Source: Phaeoceros laevis (Eukaryota; Anthocerotophyta; Anthocerotopsida; Notothyladales). Taken from it: a stretch of DNA of 64,000 nucleotides. The DNA is taken from positions 41,249 to 105,248 of the forward strand of contig JBNGIQ010009074.1 in NCBI GenBank assembly GCA_049999765.1, read 5' to 3'. Made by a program: the position numbers and the translations under genes. This document shows, piece by piece, positions 1 to 10,300 of the stretch; the stretch's first letter is position 1; every line of letters begins with the position of its first letter. Below the pieces are notes generated by a model. That model was given only the letters and a program-made list of their open reading frames with translations, did no database searches and was not told where the DNA came from.

Positions 1-415
1 CCATCATCGAGTAGAAGCATGCTTTAAACTCACGCAAAGACACAGTGCCAGGCCTACCACTAAATCGGTCAATTTTGGTAGTGCTAACATACCCGCCACT
101 ATCCATGATGACTATGGTGGTAGGTGCGGGCACTAGCTCTGCTGGGGGTAAAAACCGGGAGTCCTCCCGCTCATCCTCATCAGACCATGCATCCAGGTCA
201 GAACCTGAAGTAGGAACATCCTGAAGCTCGTCAAATCGGTCCTCCTTCACTGAAACTGGATGGCTTGTTGCTGATGAGAATACGCGCAAAGTCTCAGGTG
301 ATGTAGCTGGTTCAGTGATCGAAATGGCCCTCTGCCTGGCTGGTGGCAGTCTCGTAGATGGGCGCTGCCAGTAGGGTTTACTGGTCTCCATAGATTCCTT
401 CCCCCTTCCAGCCAT
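1..415 (-). CDS. 5' part of a retroelement gag-like protein, cut by the window edge
   Basis: Reading the minus strand from an ATG at 415-413, the frame stays open for 138 codons to the window edge. The product begins MAGRGKESMETSKPYWQRPS, then has a Pro/Ser/Thr-rich stretch, an acidic patch (DLDAWSDEDERED) and the segment IDRFSGRPGTVSLREFK just before the edge. An F-x-G-x-P-G-(x)-L-(x)-F-K entry is typical of the start of capsid-like Gag domains in plant Ty3/gypsy-type elements, where a disordered leader precedes the globular domain. That assignment is inference from this short stretch only; no zinc knuckle, protease or reverse transcriptase is visible because the rest lies outside. It could instead be an unrelated disordered host protein. 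Confidence 0.4.
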   Translation of the reverse strand, partial: MAGRGKESMETSKPYWQRPSTRLPPARQRAISITEPATSPETLRVFSSATSHPVSVKEDRFDELQDVPTSGSDLDAWSDEDEREDSRFLPPAELVPAPTTIVIMDSGGYVSTTKIDRFSGRPGTVSLREFKACFYSMM

Positions 416-1775
416 GGCGCCTGCCCTTCATAGCACCACTCGAGCACACAGCCACATCAGTAATGAGCACCATCACTGCAGAAATTGCAGGGATTACAAC
501 ACCGTTGTGCTGAAACAGGAGATTCAAGTCCAAATCCAAACTTGCGCAACAACAATCACACTATGAAAGCCGTTTGCCTGAAATCAACAGTTCATGCAAG
601 TAAGATTTAGGCGTAGTGTTAAGAAAAAGGCGCAGCCAAGTGCGCATGATCACAATTGTTTAAAATCTCATGAGCGTGACTCGCTATGAGAGAGCACAGC
701 TTCGTCCCAAGGCAATTGCACAAGCATGCGAAAAGCAGTGACCCGGGATGTGTGAAAATGGTCGCCACACCTGCCCGTGCTACCTCCAGCTAGGAACTTG
801 CATGAACTAAGTGCCCTAGGGCGTCGCCGCGCGCTTATAGTCCGTCGCCTCACTCCTGGCAGCTCACACGCCACAGCTGGGCAGCCGCAATGCCTTGAAT
901 GCTTGGATGCGGACAGCCACAGCTTGCGCTAGAATACCGGCCTTGAATAGCTGATTCGTCTCGCGCTTGGACTGCTCACAAAGAGCACCTTAGAATACCA
1001 TAATCACCTGCCGTGACACGCGGCAAATGCCGGTGAATGACAGTAAATAATAATAACTTGCTCTAACCCGCGATCCTTGATGCATCACCATGGTTACTCA
1101 TAACCCACGTCATGGGTTTGCATTGCATGACACACAAAGTACAAATCTTTTAGTCAGATGAGAGTGAGCACATTTTATACCTTCTGAATGCACCAAAAGT
1201 AGGCTTGTGCACTTTACATGTCAACGGGCCCAGCTGTAAGGAATTAAGCATGCTCTCAAACTCTCTATGTAGGATGCAGTTGTGCTTGTGGATACCTGGT
1301 ATCATCAACTCCAGCTCTGGCTGCAACGGTGGGGTTTATTAACCCAAGGCCCAGTGGCACATCTCATCCCACAAACAGCGATTCAAATGTTACCAGATAC
1401 TGGACTCGTCCAAATCTACAACTGTTACAAGAGCAAATTTATTACTTGCAGAAGGTCAACCCTCTCTTCTCATATAAGTTGTGCCCTCACCTCTCTACCA
1501 ACATTCCATACAACCAGATGCATGCTATGGCCCAGTTCAGACTAATGTAGGGACCTGCCTCTGGCAATCATCAGACTCAGGCACTTCCAGGTTCCCAGAG
1601 AGCAACAAACTTGCCCGCATGTGTCACAGCCCTCCTGCTGTGATGTGATGTTCATTTGAGGAGGTCAGACGGTTCCATAGAGGACCTGCTGGATGATGAG
1701 TCCCATCTTCTATTTTAGTTTTGTTCAACTCTTCAGTTCGCACCCTTCCTTTCAAACATACACACACATGCCATG
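416..1775. other. Gene-free region upstream of the left-edge ORF
   Basis: About 1.36 kb with stop codons in all frames and only short chance ORFs without family resemblance. The part nearest 415 should hold the 5' UTR or promoter (or LTR) of the left-edge ORF. I see no RNA gene or terminal repeat that I can defend. Confidence 0.5.
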
Positions 1776-1833
1776 CAAGCTGGTGTCTTCGCCAGACAAG
1801 CTGGTATCTTCGCCATACAAGCTGGCAAGTTCA
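1776..1833. repeat. 21-bp tandem repeat, about 2.7 copies
   Basis: The unit begins caagctggtgtcttcgcca and occurs at 1776-1796 and 1797-1817 with two base differences, followed by a partial third copy that keeps caagctgg. It is a local tandem duplication in non-coding DNA. A chance ORF reads through it as repeated KLVSSP, but it has no other coding character. Confidence 0.8.
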
Positions 1834-1975
1834 GGATTGATATATATACAAGATCATGGATATGTACAAGATATATATACATCCAAGCTCTAAAGAGCAA
1901 ATTTACATATAGTACACATCCAAGTCACAAGGAGCTCTAGAATTAATCTTCTAGGCCTAAAAATTCATGCCTACA

Positions 1976-2031
1976 TGAATCTAATCTTGATGGTGAATCC
2001 ACCCACGTGAATCTAGTCTTCATGGTGAATC
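1976..2031. repeat. 24-bp imperfect direct repeat, 32-bp period
   Basis: Positions 1976-1999 and 2008-2031 match at 22 of 24 bases (tgaatcta.tctt.atggtgaatc). The spacing is 32 bp. It sits next to the inverted-repeat cluster at 2043-2158 and may belong to the same small non-autonomous element. Confidence 0.7.
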
Positions 2032-2042
2032 TTTGAAGTTGG

Positions 2043-2158
2043 AAGAACCATATGGTTCTTAAAACTTGCTCTACTATGGTTTTACAAATCCTCAGGCCTT
2101 GGATATAAAATCATATTTTCAAGTTTTAAGAACCATATATCCAAGGCCCAAGGATTTG
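2043..2158. repeat. Interleaved inverted repeats A-B-A'-B' with an 18-bp palindrome
   Basis: Arm A (2050-2068) is the exact reverse complement of A' (2120-2138) over 19 bases. Arm B (2085-2106) pairs with B' (2137-2158) at 20 of 22 bases. The left end also contains a perfect 18-bp palindrome (2043-2060) centred on an NdeI-type catatg. A and B interleave rather than nest, so only one of the two hairpins can form at a time on a single strand. I see no flanking target-site duplication that would prove a foldback transposon. Confidence 0.75.
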
Positions 2159-2787
2159 CGTAGATCGAGGAACATTGAGCTCTATATATGAACACGTAAG
2201 AGTAGGGTACTACAGTTTGATCCATTAATTCTCATTGTTGCATGTGAGGTATCAAAATGAGCACCGTTTCACTGCGCATCTTTTGGTGTATAGCACGTCA
2301 ACATCCGGTATGTAACGCCTCCGCTATAAGCATGCAAAAGTTGCTAACAAGGGTTTGGGGTTTAGTGCGTTTTTTAAGCGATTCTTGCAGTTCAAGAAAT
2401 TTGTCATTTCAAAAGCAAAGTGGGAAATATTTTACAAGCCAACCTCCATGTGTATTGTCATGACAAGATCATGCCGGGGATAAGAAAACACGACAGGACG
2501 ACCTTGACTTGGAAAATCAGTCCGAGGATGATGACATGCAGAACCGCGAAGAAGAACTTGATGCATGTGATGTTAAAGGCCTACTTCCCGGGGAAGAAGA
2601 ACAAAGGGAGCCTAGAATTTTTAATTTTGATCTACCACGTAGGGGCTCGATTATGGAGCCGACCGAAAATGCAATGTCAGACGACAGCGATATGTGAGTT
2701 TATGTACGATGCTTCCAACAGACGTTGTGTGTGATATGCATTCTACAGTCCTGAAGCCCTTGAGTGGACCAACTTATTGAGCCACGG

Positions 2788-2940
2788 GTACCGGATGTCT
2801 GGTACTGCATCCCGCAATGTGTATTAGCGTTGTACTCTAGGCTAAGTTCAGTGGTCAATTTACATTCTAAGCGCATTAGTTAAGTGGAAACGTTCTTTTT
2901 GAGCCAAACCAACAGGCACCTTGTACCGGACATCCGGTAT
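2788..2940. repeat. 18-bp inverted repeat, 117-bp spacer
   Basis: Positions 2788-2805 (gtaccggatgtctggtac) and 2923-2940 (gtaccggacatccggtat) are inverted copies at 16 of 18 bases, and each half is itself nearly palindromic (ccgga..tccgg). A related catccggtat occurs again near 2310. The layout could be the ends of a small MITE, but no flanking direct repeat is clear. Confidence 0.6.
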
Positions 2941-3477
2941 AGGGAGACCAGAGAAATGTGGACTTTTAGGCAAAAGTTTGTCCTCTACTAATAACATTAT
3001 TATGTAGTGAAAATTGGAATGTCCTAAAACACGACTTTTTAACTGTGAAAAAACTGGTAGACATTTTGGGGACTCAGTAAAAGTGCAGATTTTAGGCATT
3101 TGGCGAGGGCGCCCAGACTCAAAAAACGTGCAGTATTTTGAAAATGGCGGAAAACGGCTATTTTTAAAGGCAATTTTGGGCTACATCGGGAATCTTCAGG
3201 GTCAAACCCTTTTTTGAAGTAGAGAACCCTTTTTGATCGGAGACCTTGTTCGAAGTATGGCAGACAAATAAGTGTGGGATATTTTCCTACAACTAGAAAG
3301 GCTGCGTGGGCTGCAGACATGATCAAGATAAAAATGCTTCTATGCGGATGGCGGCACAATGGTCAAAGGCTATTTCGTCTTAAAATGAATTTTAGCTAGA
3401 GAACATACTTGGGAGACTTGCAACACACGGACGTTGTAGCTATTACCAACTGGTATACATTTCGGTAATACCTCATA

Positions 3478-3700
3478 GATGAAGGAAAGCGTACACGTGG
3501 CTAAAGCTATGCTAGTTTTGGAGACCATCACATGTCTAGTGGTTTTATATCAATGAAGGATTTAAAGCGTGCATGTGGTAGAGCTACATTCGGTTAAGTA
3601 TCAAAAATCGTTTAGCTATGTTAATTTTGGAGACGTTGAGTCAAGAATCTAGAATTGAAGGTTCGGAGACCATCTCATATCTAGTTGTGCTATATAAATT
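3478..3700. repeat. Degenerate direct repeats, period roughly 70-75 bp
   Basis: Phrases recur with changes: (g)atgaaggaaagcgtacacgtgg then gctatgctagttttggagacc, followed by atgaaggatttaaagcgtgcatgtgg, then gctatgttaattttggagac, and a third gagaccatctcatatctag that echoes gagaccatcacatgtctag at 3519-3537. It is non-coding, probably a decayed tandem array or transposon remnant running towards the assembly gap. Confidence 0.5.
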
Positions 3701-3801
3701 AAGCACAAGACCATATAGATAGTCCGTCATAATTACAAAAATGTCAAAATTATTAGCATGGATATTGAGTAGCCAAGCTTCAAATTTTAGCAGATGTGCA
3801 C

Positions 3802-3901
3802 NNNNNNNNNNNNNNNNNNNNNNNNNNNNNNNNNNNNNNNNNNNNNNNNNNNNNNNNNNNNNNNNNNNNNNNNNNNNNNNNNNNNNNNNNNNNNNNNNNN
3901 N
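3802..3901. other. Assembly gap (100 N)
   Basis: Exactly 100 undetermined bases, the conventional placeholder for a gap of unknown length. It is flanked by repetitive sequence on both sides, which probably explains the break. Any ORF reported across it is meaningless. Confidence 0.99.
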
Positions 3902-3942
3902 CCAATGGTGGGTGTTTAATTCCCACGTGGAGTTGGTTAAAC

Positions 3943-4026
3943 AAGAAATTTTTACTACTACTAATTGATTTGTGTGGTCTTGCCAAGAAATTTTTACTAC
4001 TACTAATTGATTTGTGTGGTCTTGCC
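3943..4026. repeat. Perfect 42-bp tandem duplication
   Basis: The 42 bases at 3943-3984 (starting aagaaatttttactactac) are repeated exactly at 3985-4026, 41 bp after the assembly gap. The perfect identity means a recent duplication or an assembly artefact at the gap edge. The surrounding sequence is AT-rich and has no gene. Confidence 0.9.
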
Positions 4027-4349
4027 ATTGTTGACTGCTCCATATGCTTGCAAAAATGTTGGAGAACTCACACACAAAGAAAGAGGGTGCCATACTAAAT
4101 CAGGGCCATTACAATGAAATAGCTAGGGTTTTAGGGAATTTGGTAACTTTACAGACCCTAGTCATCAGTGTAGTTATTGACTTTTGTAGTTTCCCAACAA
4201 TCAAGCACATTGCAAAATCGTAGTAATTTATTTGTTGTAACATGTAATTTTTCACCCAATCACCCAATAAAAATCGAATGCGTATTACAAGCCAAAAGGT
4301 CAAAGTGAAACGATCAACGATCAATGATCAAAGCACTTATACTGGCTTC

Positions 4350-6596
4350 TCAAGGTCGATCACCACAAGAACAAGTGCCATCCATGAAGTTATGCACACG
4401 GTGGGAATCCCTCACAACAATGTTCCTTTTTTCAGTCCTAGACATGATCTGGGTAGCACTGTGGCAGTCTGTGCACATTCGGAGATTCTTGGTGACCAAC
4501 AACGGAGTCCCATCCGGAGTATTCAATAGTCCATAAGCCAATGCCAGCTTCTCAGCATGTCCACAAAGCACATCTTCCTTTTCCTTCTCAGAAACTGGTC
4601 TCAGGACTAGTTGGGTGTGTGGAACATGGCCTCCGTCCTTCAACTGTCCCTTCATAATCCTTATCTTCGAAGAGATGTCATCCCTTTCGTCCCCGACGAC
4701 AAATGTATGTACCTGCCTGTTCACTTCAATGCCTGCCTTTCCAGGCTTCTTTCGAGCTCCCGCAGACTTTCGAAGGATTTCAATGGCGTCTACATCTGTC
4801 CACCTCCCGTAATCGGCATACATGTTTGCCATGAGCATGTAGGCAGCTGCGTGCTGAGGATTGGATTCAATAAGAACTTCGAAGCACCGTCTTCCACGCT
4901 CAATGTCACCATGGCTTCTGCAAGCATTAAGGAGTGACAGCCACCCAACAAAGTCACTCTCAAATGGCATGGATCGTAACATATTCTCAGCTTCATCCAA
5001 TTCTCCCGAGCGTCCAAAAAGATCAACCATACACGCAAAATGCTGCCTGGTAGGCACGATTCCATGATCTTCTACCATTGCCTTGAAATACCGCCGACCC
5101 TCATTGACCAGGCCGTCATGACTGCATGCCACAAGAAGGCAAATGAAAGTTGCACCATTAGGCTGTACCCCATCTCGCAGCATCTTCTGAAACCACTTTA
5201 TTGCTCTTTGCCCGTCATTGCTTTGACCAAAGCCGTTCAACATGGCTGTCCAAGTAATCACATTTCTTTCAGGCAAAGTGTCGAAAACTCGTAGAGCCTC
5301 CTCAAGGCTGCCACATTTGGCATACATATCCACCAAGCAGCTGCCAACAACCACATCCCTCTCGAGACCTCTTTGTACAATCTGAGAGTGAAGCCGCTTA
5401 CCTAGCTGCAAAGCTCCAACACCTGTGCATGCTTTTATGAGGCAAGCGAATGTAACTCTATTAGCTACGATTATGCCTTCCTGCTCCATGCTTGCATATA
5501 GAGCAAGAGCTTCCTGACCAAGCCCCTGCTCGGCATATCCAGCAATCATGGCAGTCCATGTCACGACATCCCTTGTAGGAAAACTGTCAAAAACCATGCG
5601 TGCATCTTCCAGACTGCCACATTTAGAATACATGTCCACCAGGCAGCTGACCAAGAATTTGTCCAGTACCAACCCAGTTTCTATGACGTTAGCATGCACT
5701 TGCCTGCCTGCTTCCAAATCTGCTGAACTAGCACAAGCCTTCAGAGCTGCAACAAACACATAGCTGTTCGGCATTACAGTGGAACGCCGCATCTGCTTGT
5801 ACAGTCTAATAGCCTGTGCAGGCTGTCCATGTTCAGCATGTGCTGAAATAATCGAAACCCACAAGAAAGTGTCCGGGACAATGACTTCTACAAACACCTG
5901 CATTGCCTCCTTCATCTTCCCATGGGAAGCATACATACGCAGGAAGTGGTTCGCCAGATATGTATCTGACTGGTACCCAGCTTTGACAGCGAGAGTGTGA
6001 ACATGCTGACCCAGAACCAATTTTTTCTGTTTCACACATTCCGTAAGGACGGTGTGGAACAGAGTAGAAGAAACAAAAGATCCAGTTTGCACCAGGGCAC
6101 CGAGAGCGTGTACAGCCTCAGTGAGCTGTCCCTGCTCACATAGGTTACTGCAGGCTTCAACCATTCTGCTGTCGGGTTCATACCTTTGCACCCGGAAAGG
6201 AGTATGACAATGCGACATTGATTCTACCTGCCCATCCAAAGTAGCCAGCTGTGACTCCACCCAGGAAGGCTTATACACGTTGTTTAGCCAAAGGACCTCC
6301 TTCGACCGCTTGTGCCTGAAGTCAGGAGAGCGGGAGGTCTTCTTATCTTGCCTGTTGTCCCACCACAGTGCGGGATCCTGAAAATACTGGCGCCACAAGA
6401 GGTCCTGCCGCGATCTCCAAGAATGTACTGGAATGCTGTCCCCTTCCGACGATGATTCCAGTGTCACTAATTCGCGGACACTGGAATGTTTGGCCGGTAC
6501 TCGGCAGCCACACACAACTTGACTGTTTTCCTGCAGACATTGCGTGTGACCACTTGGAGCACTCCAAAACCGTTGTTGGTCCATCAGCAGCAACAT
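4350..6596 (-). CDS. PPR protein, PLS class, with N-terminal PDF-like motif and DYW:KP-like deaminase domain
   Basis: Intronless, 748 residues. The ATG at 6596 is the first after an in-frame stop at 6609-6611. Order: possible organelle leader; residues 67-120 contain WWDNR, SPDFRHK, VLWL and KPSWVESQL, resembling the PDF motif of organellar single-stranded-DNA-binding (OSB) proteins; then P, L and S motifs (WTAMIAGYA, CLVDMYAKCGSLE); E motifs; residues 616-748 are a DYW-family cytidine-deaminase domain with HAE (680-682) and CTDCH (708-712) as zinc/catalytic ligands and HNFMDGTCSCG as the second zinc site. The last residues are DRP, not DYW. Known: PLS-DYW proteins edit organelle RNA; the DYW:KP variant of seedless plants is tied to U-to-C editing. 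Inferred: a mitochondrial or plastid editing factor. Fifth/last residue pairs of successive S and P motifs read ND, VN, SD, TN, SN, TN. Confidence 0.93.
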   Translation of the reverse strand: MLLLMDQQRFWSAPSGHTQCLQENSQVVCGCRVPAKHSSVRELVTLESSSEGDSIPVHSWRSRQDLLWRQYFQDPALWWDNRQDKKTSRSPDFRHKRSKEVLWLNNVYKPSWVESQLATLDGQVESMSHCHTPFRVQRYEPDSRMVEACSNLCEQGQLTEAVHALGALVQTGSFVSSTLFHTVLTECVKQKKLVLGQHVHTLAVKAGYQSDTYLANHFLRMYASHGKMKEAMQVFVEVIVPDTFLWVSIISAHAEHGQPAQAIRLYKQMRRSTVMPNSYVFVAALKACASSADLEAGRQVHANVIETGLVLDKFLVSCLVDMYSKCGSLEDARMVFDSFPTRDVVTWTAMIAGYAEQGLGQEALALYASMEQEGIIVANRVTFACLIKACTGVGALQLGKRLHSQIVQRGLERDVVVGSCLVDMYAKCGSLEEALRVFDTLPERNVITWTAMLNGFGQSNDGQRAIKWFQKMLRDGVQPNGATFICLLVACSHDGLVNEGRRYFKAMVEDHGIVPTRQHFACMVDLFGRSGELDEAENMLRSMPFESDFVGWLSLLNACRSHGDIERGRRCFEVLIESNPQHAAAYMLMANMYADYGRWTDVDAIEILRKSAGARKKPGKAGIEVNRQVHTFVVGDERDDISSKIRIMKGQLKDGGHVPHTQLVLRPVSEKEKEDVLCGHAEKLALAYGLLNTPDGTPLLVTKNLRMCTDCHSATQIMSRTEKRNIVVRDSHRVHNFMDGTCSCGDRP

Positions 6597-7349
6597 GTTC
6601 TTGCACCATTACGGAAGTGCAATAAACTGCTGCCTGCAATGAACTGGCAACAGGCAGATTTACATCGTTGTTGACTATGGAACACCGCAGTGCCAGTGCT
6701 CAACTCGCTGCAGGAGCCAGCATGCTTCTGACTCTGTTACTGCACCGACATTGGAATCTTCTGCACTCCCTAAATCGTCGCCGTGTTCTCCAACCCTTAT
6801 GTTTTCATAGCGGGCACCTCCCGTACCTGCAGTACCACCTTCCAGCTTACCTTCAAGTAGCTAGTCCATCTCAAGGTTTGCAGCCATGAAGAACTCACCC
6901 AGCATTGAGACACGTACGTCCTGGACCGGTTAGACTACAGCATTCAACCAATCTCAGAGATTTTCAGATCAGGGTCCACTTTCAAAATTTTCAAAGTCCA
7001 GGATTACCTGGTTCAGAGCGCATGCTCCAGGTTACAAGCTGTCGGTCAACGTCCATAACAGCGCCATGCACCTCCAAACACAACAGAGCTAATGTGCCAA
7101 GCCAATGCAGATTGCCTGGGCCCATTTGGAGAAACTAATTTGCAGATGGGCAGCGAAGAAGCAAGGATGTAGGGGGCATCAAAACCGAATTTGGTGTGCA
7201 CGTGCCAAACTTCTATTGAGGACCCGGACATCCTAGCTCAGGAAGGCCGCCATGAACCCTATGTCGCAAGGACATAGGGCCAATTCAGTATTTCATGGTC
7301 AAAACTTGGGAGGTGTCTAAAAACGTCTGAGCTGCATGGAACTAGTGGC
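6597..7349. other. Spacer between two tandem PPR genes
   Basis: About 750 bp. It holds the 5' flank of the PPR gene at 4350-6596 and the 3' flank of the PPR gene at 7350-10892, both on the minus strand. There is no convincing ORF and no TATA box I would defend. One perfect hairpin (7257-7279) is listed separately. Confidence 0.6.
7257..7279. other. Perfect 9-bp hairpin in the 3' flank of a PPR gene
   Basis: ccctatgtc (7257-7265) and gacataggg (7271-7279) are exact inverted copies around a 5-base loop. It lies about 70 bp past the stop codon of the upstream PPR gene and would be in its 3' UTR. It could be a chance palindrome; no poly-U tract or conserved partner is visible. Confidence 0.5.
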
Positions 7350-10300
7350 TCATTCCCGGTCTCGACAAGAACAGCACCCATCAACGAAACGGTGCACACG
7401 GTGCGCATCTCTAACGACGATTTCTCGCTTTTCAATCCTTGACATAATCTTGGTGCTACTGTGGCAGTCATTGCACATGCGCAAATTTTTAGTAACTAGC
7501 AATGTTGTGCCATCTGGAGTGTTCACTAAACCATAAGCCAATGCTAGTTTTTCTGCATGCCCACACAATGCATCTTCCTTTTCAATTTCAGAAACTCTTC
7601 TCAACACCAAATCCGTGTGTGGCATATGGCCTCCATCCTCCTTCAACCTGGAATGTACATTCCTCAGCTTCGGTGAAGTATTGGCGGTGTCTTCTCCCAC
7701 AGTGAACTCGTGCATCTTGTTCCGCACTTCGATGCAGGCTTTTGCAGGTTTCTTCTTAGCACCCGCGGATTTTCTCAAGCTTTCCATCATTTCAACATCC
7801 CTCCACCTGCCGGCAGTTGCATAGATACTAGCCAACAGAACATATGGCGTTGCGTTCTCAGGGTCCAGCTTGACAAGATTGTTAAAACATCGCTGTCCTC
7901 GCTCTAAATCAGTGTGGGCTTTGCAAGCACTCAGCAGAGAAGTCCAACCGACCACATCATCGGTAAACGGCATAGTTCGCAAGACATCTTCTGCCTCATC
8001 CAGGCGCCCTGATCGTCCAAGAAGATCAACCATGCATGTATAATGATAGACTGTGGGCACAATGCTATGGTGTGCCATCATTTTGAAGTACATCTGGCCC
8101 TCCTTCACCAAGCCCTCGTGACTACATGCCACTAGAAGACAACTGAAAGTAACATCATTGGGCTCCACATCGTGCAGTTGCATTTCATCGAAACACTGAA
8201 TTGCCATTTGCCCATGACCATGTTCAGCATAGCCATTCAGCAGGGCGTTCCATGTCACTACATCCCTTGCGGGCAATCTCTGAAAGACGTCACACGCATC
8301 ATCCAGCCTCCCAAATTTTGCATACATGTCCACCAGGCCATTTCCAACCACCTGGTTAGCTTCCATGCCTCTTTCCTGAATCTGGGCATGAAGGTATTTG
8401 CCCTCACAAAAGGCGCCAACACTAGCACAGGCTTTCAAAAGGCATGCAAATGTTTGTTCACTTGGAGTAATGCCCTCATTTTCCATCTGTACATACAAAA
8501 GGAGAGCTTCGCGACCAAGCCCATGCTGCGCATATCCTGCAATCATGGCAGTCCATGTCACCATGTCCTTTTTGTGCAAACTGTCAAAAACCCTGCGTGA
8601 GTCCACTATCCTCCCGCATTTGTTATATAGGTCCACCAAGCTGTTTGCAACAGACAAATGAGATTCTAGTCCTCTTTCCTGGATCTGTGCATGAAGCTCT
8701 TTTCCCTCCTGCAAAGCCCCTACACCGGAGCATGCTTGCAGGAGAGACACAAATGTAATGTGATCGGCCACGATGGTACTATCCTTTTGCATAGCTGCAT
8801 AAAGCACAAGAGCTTCTTGGCCAAGCCCATTCTGGGCATATCCAGCTATCATGGCATTCCATGTAACAATATCTCTTTGGGGCAATGTGTCAAATACTCT
8901 GCGTGCATTCACCAAACTCTTGCATTTTGTGTACATGTTCACCAAGCAATTAGCAATTGCCACATCAGCTTCTAGACCTCTTTGCTGAATCTGAGCATGA
9001 AGCTGCTCCCCTTGATGGAGAGCTCCAACGTTCGCACATGCTTGCAGGAGACACACAAACGTGATACGATCAGCTGGAGCCTTGCCCTCCTTTTGCATAC
9101 TTGAATAAAGGGCGAGAGCTTCGCAACCAAGATCTTGTCTAGCATATCCTGCAATGAGGGAAGTCCATGTCACCACATCTCTTGTGGGCAATCTGTCAAA
9201 CATGTTGCGAGCATCCTCCAGGCTTCCACATTTAGCATACATGTCCACCAGACAGTTGCCAACCATGGCATCATTTTCTAGGTCTCTTTCAAGGATCTGT
9301 GCATGTAGCTGTTTACCCTGATGCAGAGCTCCGAAGCTGGCGCATGCTTGCAGAAGGCAAACAAAAGTTACATGATTTGCTGGGGTCATACCATCCAGCA
9401 GCATACCAGAATAAAGTTCAAGAGCTTCTTGACCAAGCCCATGGTGTGCGTAACCCGCAATCATGGCTGTCCATGTTACCACATCCCTTGTGGGCACTCT
9501 GTCAAACACTGCACGAGCATCTCCTAAACTTCCACATTTTGCGTACATGTCCACTAGGGCATTTGCGACCACGACAGCATTCTCCATACCTTTATCTTGA
9601 ATATGGGAATGAATCTGTCGACCCTTCACCAAATCCCTGGCGCTCCCACATGCTTTCAAGAGGCACACGAACGTGACACTATTAGCTAGAGAGATGGCCT
9701 CTCGTTGCATGCTTGCGTACAGAGCAAACATTTCTTGCCAGAGCCCATGCTGTGCATATCCTGCCATCATGGCAGTCCATACAACCACATTTTTTGTTTG
9801 CAAAGTGTCAAATACCTTACGAGCATCTTCCAAGCTCCCACATTTGGCATACATGTCTACCAAACAGCTGCCAACGAATAGATCGGGTTGGATCCCACTT
9901 TCAAGAATATCAGTGTGAACCTCCTTGCCAGAATTCAAATCCATTGCAGTGGCACAGGCTTTGAGCACTGCCAGGAACACATAGCCATTCAGCTTTACAG
10001 TTGACTCACGCATCTGTCGATAAAGGTTAATAGCCTGACTTGGCTGCCCATGCTCAGCATGTGCAGAGATGATGGAACACCACATGAAGGAGTCTGGTGC
10101 AGTGACTTCGCGAAAAACCTGCATGGCTTCTTGCAACTTCCCATGAGAGGCATACATGCGGACAAAGTGGTTGGCCAAAAAAGGATTTGACTGGTAGCCG
10201 CCTTTCAGTGAGAGGGCATGAACTTGCCTACCAAGGCCCAGGTCCTTCTGTGCAATGCACCTCTTCAGCAAACGGTACAAGAGAGAGCTGTCCACACGAG

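Noticed and set aside
2464-2697. Acidic ORF (EDDDMQNREEELDACD...SDDSDM) in the left gene-free region
   Set aside because: It begins after a stop with no ATG until well inside, overlaps a second ORF in another frame, and resembles no family I know. At best a transposon remnant.
3641-4098. Several ORFs crossing the run of N
   Set aside because: They exist only because undetermined codons are read as open; the flanks show no coding character.
4119-4140. Telomere-like agggttttaggg
   Set aside because: Only one and a half imperfect units, near the 3' flank of a gene; probably chance.
7400-10300. Regularly spaced similar segments resembling a repeat array or CRISPR
   Set aside because: The period is that of PPR coding triplets (about 300 bp) and the whole stretch is one reading frame.
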